A stretch of DNA of 11,189 nucleotides from Bacteroides sp. (GTDB lineage: Bacteria > Bacteroidota > Bacteroidia > Bacteroidales > SM23-62). Location of the stretch: contig DAOUVF010000051.1 in NCBI GenBank assembly GCA_030667765.1, forward strand, positions 1 through 11,189, read 5' to 3'. Under the pieces are notes generated by a model that was given only the letters and a program-made list of their open reading frames with translations, did not search any database and was not told where the DNA came from. This document shows positions 6,079 to 11,189 of this stretch, in pieces; within the stretch, counting starts at the first letter, position 1, and each line of letters begins with the position of its first letter. The translations under genes and the position numbers were made by a program.

Positions 6079-6086
6079 CAAATATA
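6079..6086 (-). promoter_or_regulatory. Candidate -7 element TATATTTG of rplY-pth
   Basis: An exact match to TAnnTTTG on the minus strand, five bases past the prs stop, in the 102-base prs-rplY gap. The -33 region is not a clear match. About six bases downstream the RNA would run into a U8 tract (A8 on the plus strand, 6065-6072). A weak 6-bp inverted repeat, GAATTA/TAATTC (6016-6021 and 6030-6035), lies further along the leader. No GC-rich terminator stem precedes the U tract. Confidence 0.45.
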
Positions 6087-6091
6087 ATACT

Positions 6092-7030
6092 TTATTGGAT
6101 AAAATTAGAACTGATGGATTGATAATTGTAGACTTTATTGATCACATCAGCAAAAAGTTCGGCGACGGAGATGGTCCTGATCTTTTTACTATCCCTGGGA
6201 AGGGGAATTGTATCGGTAACAATGACTTCCTTGATCTTGGACTTCTGAATTCGTTCATAGGCCTTGCCGGACAGGACCGGGTGAGTGGCGCAAACCCTGA
6301 CTGAAGTGGCTCCCTCCTTTACAAGCATATCGGCTGCAAGGCAGATGGTACCTGCTGTATCAATCATATCATCGACAATAATTACATCCTTACCCTTGAT
6401 TTTTCCGATCACCTTGATATCTTCCACTACATTTGCCTTTTTCCTGACTTTGTAACAGATCACCATCTCCGTTTTCATAAACCTGGAATAGGCATTGGCC
6501 CTTTTGGTCCCGCCCATATCCGGGGCCGCAATGGAAAGGTTCTTCATGTCCAGGCTTTTCAGGTAAGGTACGAACAGGGAAGATGCATACAGGTGATCCA
6601 CGGGGACATCAAAAAATCCCTGAAGCTGATCAGCGTGCAGGTCCATCGTCATCACCCTGTCCACGCCTGCTGCTGTCAGGAGATTGGCTACGAGCTTGGC
6701 ACCGATGGCTGCCCTGGGCCTGTCCTTGCGGTCAGACCGTGCATAGCCAAAGTAGGGGATTACAGCTACGATCTTGTAGGCTGAGGCACGCTTGGCAGCA
6801 TCAATTAGCAAAAGCAATTCCAGCAGGTTTTCGGCAGGAGGGAAGGTTGATTGAATGATAAATACGGTACAACCCCGGACCGATTCCTCATAATTTGGCT
6901 GGAATTCACCATCACTGAACCGCTGGACATTGGTTTTACCAAGTTCACTTCCAAATGCTTTTGCGATCTTTTCAGCCAGGTACATGGATTGTTTACCTGC
7001 GAAAAACTTGATGGGGGAATTGGGTCTCAT
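6092..7030 (-). CDS. prs: Ribose-phosphate pyrophosphokinase (PRPP synthase)
   Basis: 312 residues, standard for class I enzymes. It transfers pyrophosphate from ATP to ribose 5-phosphate to make PRPP for purine, pyrimidine, histidine, tryptophan and NAD synthesis. Visible features: the N-terminal RFSDGE (37-42), the ATP flexible loop YARSDRKDRPRAAI (96-109), the Mg-binding DLHADQLQGFF (130-140), DMGGTKRANAYS (171-182) and the PRPP-binding loop VIIVDDMIDTAGTI (216-229). No residues appear to be missing. Start ATG at 7028-7030. A 66-base gap to engB contains a near-consensus -7 element, so prs may have its own promoter as well as read-through from engB. Confidence 0.97.
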   Translation of the reverse strand: MRPNSPIKFFAGKQSMYLAEKIAKAFGSELGKTNVQRFSDGEFQPNYEESVRGCTVFIIQSTFPPAENLLELLLLIDAAKRASAYKIVAVIPYFGYARSDRKDRPRAAIGAKLVANLLTAAGVDRVMTMDLHADQLQGFFDVPVDHLYASSLFVPYLKSLDMKNLSIAAPDMGGTKRANAYSRFMKTEMVICYKVRKKANVVEDIKVIGKIKGKDVIIVDDMIDTAGTICLAADMLVKEGATSVRVCATHPVLSGKAYERIQKSKIKEVIVTDTIPLPRDSKKIRTISVAELFADVINKVYNYQSISSNFIQ

Positions 7031-7081
7031 CCTGTGAAAATAATAGTGTTTCCTACTGGTAATTCTTCGGCGTTAAAAGTA

Positions 7082-7089
7082 CAAATTAA
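7082..7089 (-). promoter_or_regulatory. Possible -7 element TTAATTTG of prs
   Basis: The minus strand in the engB-prs gap reads TTAATTTG, one mismatch from TAnnTTTG, about 50 bases before the prs start. There is no convincing -33 box, and the region is A/T-rich, so a chance match is quite possible. Confidence 0.25.
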
Positions 7090-7096
7090 TTTCATT

Positions 7097-7687
7097 TTAC
7101 CTCAGGGTTTCCTGTATAAACTCAAGCAGCTCCCCCCGGCCTTTTTTATGCAATGCGGATGTCAGAAAAACAGGCGGAAGGGACTCCCAGGATTCAAGCA
7201 GGTTTTTCTTGTATCGGTCTATATTTTGCCGGACCTGCATAGGGGTGATCTTGTCCGTTTTGGTAAATACCAGGGCAAAGGGGACCCGGTTGCTGCCCAG
7301 AAATTCAAGGAATTGGCGGTCGGTTTTCTGCATCTCCAGGCGTGCATCGATTAGGAGAAACAGGCAGACAAGGTTTTGTCTTTTCAGTACATACTCCCGG
7401 ATCATCTTCATCATTTTTCCCCTCTCCGCAACTGGCATCCTGGCATAACCGTATCCTGGCAGGTCGACAAGGTACCACTCCTCATTGATCAGGAAATGAT
7501 TGATCAATTGGGTTTTTCCCGGGGTTGAGGATGTTTTGGCCAGTTTGTTCCGGTTAGTAAGCATGTTGATAAGGGATGATTTCCCGACATTTGACCTGCC
7601 AATAAAGGCATATTCAGGCAGATCGTCCCGGGGACAACCCTTCAGTCCTGTGCTGCTTTTCAGGAACCTGGCTTCTTTGATGGTCAT
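7097..7687 (-). CDS. engB: Ribosome biogenesis GTPase EngB (YihA/YsxC)
   Basis: 196 residues from the ATG at 7687. TRAFAC-class GTPase motifs are complete: G1 GRSNVGKSS (30-38), the G2-region TSSTPGKTQ (52-60), G3 DLPGYGYA (75-82), G4 TKTD (142-145) and G5 TSA (176-178). The family is needed for late 50S subunit assembly and is usually essential. An upstream in-frame GTG at 7696 is possible, but the ATG gives the family-like N-terminus MTIKEARFLKSS and an ATGA 4-base overlap with the stop of the DapA-like gene, suggesting coupled translation. It sits at the end of a transporter/enzyme cluster that has no obvious connection with ribosome assembly. Confidence 0.96.
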   Translation of the reverse strand: MTIKEARFLKSSTGLKGCPRDDLPEYAFIGRSNVGKSSLINMLTNRNKLAKTSSTPGKTQLINHFLINEEWYLVDLPGYGYARMPVAERGKMMKMIREYVLKRQNLVCLFLLIDARLEMQKTDRQFLEFLGSNRVPFALVFTKTDKITPMQVRQNIDRYKKNLLESWESLPPVFLTSALHKKGRGELLEFIQETLR

Positions 7688-8754
7688 GACAACCACTTAT
7701 GCAGATTTTCAGCTACAAAGTCATCATCGTTAAGATCCGGGTATGCCTCATAAACCCGGTCAATTTCTTTTTTCTGTCCGGGTGAAAGCACCTCATCCCT
7801 GTTCAGGGTCCACAATCCCTCCATCAGTCCCTGCCGCCGCAATACCTCATGAAGTCCAACGATACAACCCTTAAAACTACCGGCTGCGTCAAAGAAGGCT
7901 GCATTGCTATCGGTTATCTGCATCCCCAGGTCCAGTTGTTGCTGTATGTCCCCGCTTAAATTTCCTTTTTGAATATTTTCCAGCAGGATTACCGCAGACC
8001 GGGTCCATACGGCCCAGTGTCCCAGTAAGCCACCCACTATCCTTTTTTTAATGATTTTCGAACCTGCGGGAAGCTTATATTCGGATAATAGATCCACCAG
8101 GATATTGTCATCATTCCCGGTATAAAGAGCAATTTCATCTGCACGTCCGGATTCAATTACACCCCGCACAACATCGAGTGTCTGATAACGGTTAAATGGA
8201 GCAATCTTGATGGCAATTACATTTTCAATCTGTGCAAATTCCCTCCAGAAATCAACATCCAGGATCCTTCCACCCACTGCAGGCTGAAGGTAGAATCCAA
8301 TGATTGGGATGATATCTGCAATAATCCTGCAATGTTCCAGTATGGTTTGATTGGAATCTTCCGGGAAAGCTGCCAGACTTAACAGTCCCGCGTGATAACC
8401 CAGTGATACTGCCAGGCGTGCTTCCCGTGCAGCCTGCTGGGTTTGTCCGATAATCCCTGCAATCCTGATAACCGGTTTTTGGGTGCTTACAGCATAATCA
8501 TCGAACTCTTCCCTGGCAATTCTTAATACAGGCTCATACAAATTGATCTCCGGCAACCGGATTTCGAACTGGGTTGTGTGAACTGCGACAGCCACTCCCC
8601 CTGCACCCGCATCCAGGTAATACCTGATGATTGCCCTTTGCCGTCTTTCATCCAGCTTCCGGTGCTTATCCAGGGCAAGTGGCATGGCCGGAATGACAAC
8701 CCCTTTATGAAGGGTTTTCAGGATGTTTTCAGGTAATTCTTTAGTATTTTCCAT
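7684..8754 (-). CDS. DapA/NanA-superfamily (Schiff-base aldolase/lyase) protein
   Basis: 356 residues, longer than the usual 290-310 of the superfamily; the excess is mostly C-terminal. A TIM-barrel pattern with the Schiff-base lysine K183 in NVIAIKIAPF and a tyrosine in FYLQP (Y155, matching YNVP Tyr133 of E. coli DapA). The substrate loop reads HTTQF (59-63) instead of GTTGE. The Arg that follows the Tyr motif in DapA (YNVPSRTG) is absent: here YLQPAVGG. So it is very unlikely to be the lysine-pathway enzyme; a retro-aldol, hydratase or keto-acid aldolase reaction on another substrate is likelier. The start ATG at 8754 lies inside the SDR gene (14-base overlap). No signal peptide. Substrate unknown. 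Confidence 0.85.
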   Translation of the reverse strand: MENTKELPENILKTLHKGVVIPAMPLALDKHRKLDERRQRAIIRYYLDAGAGGVAVAVHTTQFEIRLPEINLYEPVLRIAREEFDDYAVSTQKPVIRIAGIIGQTQQAAREARLAVSLGYHAGLLSLAAFPEDSNQTILEHCRIIADIIPIIGFYLQPAVGGRILDVDFWREFAQIENVIAIKIAPFNRYQTLDVVRGVIESGRADEIALYTGNDDNILVDLLSEYKLPAGSKIIKKRIVGGLLGHWAVWTRSAVILLENIQKGNLSGDIQQQLDLGMQITDSNAAFFDAAGSFKGCIVGLHEVLRRQGLMEGLWTLNRDEVLSPGQKKEIDRVYEAYPDLNDDDFVAENLHKWLS

Positions 8755-9778
8755 CTCTCACTTCATAATGGGTGGGTTTGCCAAGCATTTCTCCGCCTTC
8801 ATTTATCCAGTCAGCGATCCATCTGATGATCTGTCCTGTTGATACTTTCGGCCTGCCAAATAATTGAAATGCATGCTCAGAATTATTAAGCAGGGCGGTC
8901 CTGGCTTCTTCATTTTCAAATTCGGGGTTTACTTTGAATAATTTACCAAATTCCATGGCAACATCACGAACTGACAGCGTATCCGGACCTGTAATATTTA
9001 AATATTTAGCCGGACTTTCACAGATTTCCAGTGAACGGAGTACCACATCATTCACATCACCCTGCCAGATGACATTAAAAAATCCCATGGAAAGGTCAAT
9101 GGGGGCCATGTTTTTTACTTTAAGCGCGATGTCGACCAGAACACCATAACGCAATTCCACTGAATAATTCAGGCGGATCAGACAGACCCTTGTACCATGC
9201 TGTTTACTCCCGTATTCAAACATTCTTTCCCTGCCCAGGCATGACTGTGCATACTCACCTACCGGTGCGGGTGCATCGGTCTCCAGCGATCCACCAGACT
9301 CGACAGAGACCAGGGGATAGACACAACCTGTTGAAAAGGCAACAATATTTGATTCTTTATAATACTCGGCAACAAGTGCCGGCATGTAGGAATTGACAGC
9401 CCAGGTCATGGAAAGGTTTTCTTCAGAACCAAACTTCATGCCCGCCAGGAAGTAAACATTCCTGACTTTGGGCAGGCTGTGAATAAAGTCCGGGTCCAGT
9501 AAATCACCGTGATAAGTTTCAAATCCTATATTTTCAATCTGCTTGCGCTGTTCCTCTGATTCGAAGAGGGCAACTCCATACATACGCTTTTTAACGCCTG
9601 CCTGCTCACAGGCACGCTTGGCCATTCTTGCAAGGGAAGGGCCGATTTTGCCCCCGATCCCAAGGAACATAATGTCTCCTTCTATGCCTGAAAACATCTT
9701 TACAGCCTCAGCCGTAGGTGTGGATAGCAGATCTTCCAATATGTCCAGGTTGGCTATTTTATCCGGGTAATCTTTCAT
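8741..9778 (-). CDS. Extended SDR (NAD-dependent epimerase/dehydratase family), catalytic Lys replaced
   Basis: 345 residues. The Rossmann nucleotide-binding motif is LGIGGKIG (39-46, GxGGxxG), preceded by about 35 extra residues. A core strand ends FSTGCVYP (148-155), supplying the usual Ser/Thr. The active-site tyrosine is Y176 in GEYAQSCLGRE: the YxxxK motif reads YAQSC, with Cys180 where Lys is expected. Downstream, FNVIWQGDVNDVV and LNITGPDTLSVRDVA match the substrate-binding half of sugar epimerases. The protein probably binds NAD(P), but its mechanism must differ from a classical SDR, or it may isomerise or dehydrate without the Lys. A perfect AGGAGG precedes the ATG at 9778. It sits 60 bases downstream of the transporter gene. 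Confidence 0.85.
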   Translation of the reverse strand: MKDYPDKIANLDILEDLLSTPTAEAVKMFSGIEGDIMFLGIGGKIGPSLARMAKRACEQAGVKKRMYGVALFESEEQRKQIENIGFETYHGDLLDPDFIHSLPKVRNVYFLAGMKFGSEENLSMTWAVNSYMPALVAEYYKESNIVAFSTGCVYPLVSVESGGSLETDAPAPVGEYAQSCLGRERMFEYGSKQHGTRVCLIRLNYSVELRYGVLVDIALKVKNMAPIDLSMGFFNVIWQGDVNDVVLRSLEICESPAKYLNITGPDTLSVRDVAMEFGKLFKVNPEFENEEARTALLNNSEHAFQLFGRPKVSTGQIIRWIADWINEGGEMLGKPTHYEVRDGKY

Positions 9779-9785
9779 GATATTT

Positions 9786-9791
9786 CCTCCT
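9786..9791 (-). promoter_or_regulatory. Strong Shine-Dalgarno AGGAGG of the SDR gene
   Basis: The minus strand reads AGGAGG-AAATATC-ATG (seven-base spacer). It lies in the 60-base, very A/T-rich gap after the transporter stop. No TAnnTTTG box is visible in that gap, so the SDR is most simply read from a transcript that starts upstream of the transporter. Confidence 0.7.
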
Positions 9792-9838
9792 GTTTATTAT
9801 GTATTTATTTATTTGAACAATGTTTATCGGTTTCTATC

Positions 9839-11062
9839 TCAGGTTGTCCTTATCTGGGCTGCAATATTCTGGTACATAAAATAAACCATAAGGCTTACAA
9901 CAATAAATCCTGCCACTGCGATGATATTCTGCCGGATATTATTCCTGTATTCACCCATCACTTTTTTGTTGTTAAGAACCAGGAATAATCCCACAGCAAT
10001 AAGGGGAACCGTCAACATTGTGGAAGCCTGGGCCATGATCAGTGCATAGATGACATTTCCCCTGAAGAAGACAGCCACAAACATACCGATCAGTAATACG
10101 GCAATAATGAATATTTTGGTTCTGGTATCGTTCATTGAACGGCTCAATCCCAAACCGTCAGCCAACAGTCCTCCCCCGATCACCGAATTCACCATCATGG
10201 ATGAAAAGGCAGCTGCGCAAAGACCCACACTGAAAATAACTTTGGCATAAGCACCGAACAATGCTTCCATCTGCAGGGCCATATCAGCGGCCGAATTGAC
10301 CAGGATCCCCCTTGGATGCAGGGCTGCTGCAGATGTAATCAGAATGGTAGCAGATATGAGGGCAAGAAACAGAATTCCAATGTAGGTGTCTTTCAGGCTG
10401 CGTTTCAGGTTCTCCTTTTTCCAGCCTTTGTCCTGTGCCAGGTATGACTGGTACAATGCAGCTGCCAGGGCGAAGGATGTACCCATCAGTGCAGATACAA
10501 CATGTAAACTGTCCATCGAGAATTTTGAAGGGACCAATCCTTTGGCAAGGGGAGCAATTTCAGGTTTGGTCAGGATGAGATTGATGAAGAAGGCAATGAT
10601 CATGATCATCACCATGAACTTCATAAGGTTCTCCAGGACCTTATAGAGATTCCTGGCCCAGAAGATCAGTATGACCCCCAGGGGGGTAAAGATCAGGGGC
10701 CAGACACGTTCATTAATTCCTGTGATACCCTGCATGCCGATGCCGATTCCAAGGTTGTTGCCGAACTGGAAGCTGGATGTTGAGAGAAAGGCGGAGATGC
10801 CTATCAAAAGGGCAAACCATCTGCCATAATTATCTGCTATGGACTGTAAAATTGAATCACTGTTTACGACCCCAAAACGTGCTGACATTGAAGTGTAGGT
10901 AATCATGAAAACGGTTGCTAAAACAATCACCCAGAGGAAGGCATATCCATATTCTGAGCCGATTCTGGAAGCAACCGTGATGCTGCCCGGTCCCAATACA
11001 ACCGATGCTATTATAAGCCCCGGACCTATTGACCTGAAGACATTCTTAATCTTTTTATACAT
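9839..11062 (-). CDS. Nramp/SLC11-like membrane transporter lacking canonical metal-site motifs
   Basis: 407 residues, about 11 hydrophobic segments, the usual size of the family. The N-terminus SIGPGLIIASVVLGPGSITVA aligns with Nramp TM1 (GPG...DPGN): the metal-binding Asp and Asn become G24 and S27 (GPGS). TM6 (LMGTSFALAAALYQSYLAQ, 192-210) aligns with the LIGATVMPHNLYLHS pattern, but MPHN becomes ALAA (198-201). The segment GSEYGYAFLWVIVLAT is strongly Nramp-like, so the fold is clear. Transport of Mn or Fe through the standard site is unlikely; it could carry another cation or an organic substrate, as other members of the wider APC (LeuT-fold) superfamily do. It is the first complete gene of the right-hand cluster. 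Start ATG at 11062, with no Shine-Dalgarno match. Confidence 0.85.
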   Translation of the reverse strand: MYKKIKNVFRSIGPGLIIASVVLGPGSITVASRIGSEYGYAFLWVIVLATVFMITYTSMSARFGVVNSDSILQSIADNYGRWFALLIGISAFLSTSSFQFGNNLGIGIGMQGITGINERVWPLIFTPLGVILIFWARNLYKVLENLMKFMVMIMIIAFFINLILTKPEIAPLAKGLVPSKFSMDSLHVVSALMGTSFALAAALYQSYLAQDKGWKKENLKRSLKDTYIGILFLALISATILITSAAALHPRGILVNSAADMALQMEALFGAYAKVIFSVGLCAAAFSSMMVNSVIGGGLLADGLGLSRSMNDTRTKIFIIAVLLIGMFVAVFFRGNVIYALIMAQASTMLTVPLIAVGLFLVLNNKKVMGEYRNNIRQNIIAVAGFIVVSLMVYFMYQNIAAQIRTT

Positions 11063-11189
11063 GGACTGAAATTACACAAGTTTTAGAAAATTACCACCAT
11101 CCTTCCGGCATGTTCTCAATATCTTCAAATGCACCCGGAATTCCTTTTGCGTGTCCGTTTTAAAAACTCACTACATTAGTGGTGAGGAA
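11063..11189. other. Right-edge sequence with a possible C-terminal coding remnant
   Basis: 127 bases upstream of the transporter, with all six frames interrupted. On the minus strand, 11159 to 11091 reads as 22 protein-like codons (NGHAKGIPGAFEDIENM..., ending EGWW) before a TAA, but an in-frame TAA lies directly before them at 11160-11162 and the ten codons beyond read FLTTNVVSF. This may be the tail of a broken upstream gene, a frameshift, or chance. No exact TAnnTTTG box precedes the transporter, so its promoter probably lies outside the window. Confidence 0.25.

Noticed and set aside
6851..7354. 167-codon plus-strand open frame across prs and engB
   Set aside because: It lies antisense to two clear, complete genes; its translation has no recognisable motif and no upstream signals. 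A mirror of the real coding strand.
7684..8754. Assignment as dapA (lysine biosynthesis)
   Set aside because: The GTTGE loop and the carboxylate-binding Arg are absent, the protein is longer, and its neighbours are not lysine genes.
10596..10609. 14-bp palindrome ATGATCATGATCAT in the transporter gene
   Set aside because: Produced by alternating Met/Ile codons in a membrane helix; length is within what low-complexity coding gives.

Overview
The window looks like chromosome from a member of the Bacteroidota, most likely Bacteroidales or a related order. The evidence is a DUF4924 gene (as far as I know confined to this phylum), the run prs - rplY (long Ctc-type L25) - pth - hslR-like - DUF4924, upstream elements matching the Bacteroidota -7 box TAnnTTTG, and mostly weak or absent Shine-Dalgarno sequences. 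Every gene is on the minus strand except one small DCC-family gene. The layout is dense, with no gap longer than about 130 bases. I saw no tRNA, rRNA, CRISPR array, insertion sequence or prophage gene.

Reading in the direction of transcription (right to left): at the right edge (11062 to 7684) is a three-gene cluster. It encodes an Nramp/SLC11-fold transporter lacking the canonical metal-ligand motifs, an extended SDR (NAD-dependent epimerase/dehydratase type) whose YxxxK lysine is replaced by Cys, and a long DapA-family (Schiff-base aldolase/lyase) protein. The last two genes overlap by 14 bases, and the DapA-like gene overlaps engB by 4. I infer an uncharacterised uptake-and-catabolism module for a small molecule; its substrate cannot be read from the sequence. 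This is the best candidate here for an undescribed system.

The middle (7687 to 4721) holds housekeeping genes: engB (ribosome assembly GTPase), prs (PRPP synthase), rplY (L25/Ctc) and pth (peptidyl-tRNA hydrolase). pth must start at TTG and contains a perfect 34-bp palindrome in its coding sequence, far beyond chance expectation.

Next (4620 to 2604) comes a two-component system, a membrane histidine kinase with a Cys-rich extracytoplasmic segment and an OmpR-type response regulator. Its upstream region carries two TGTTAAAG repeats 11 bp apart ahead of a TATATTTG element, which suggests autoregulation. It is followed by an S4-domain Hsp15-like gene and a DUF4924 gene (2589 to 1652).

At the left edge a plus-strand DCC-family thiol-oxidoreductase-like gene (1258-1632) is divergent, across 29 bases, from a 3'-truncated SIS-domain gene (1-1228) resembling MurQ and even more glucokinase regulatory protein.
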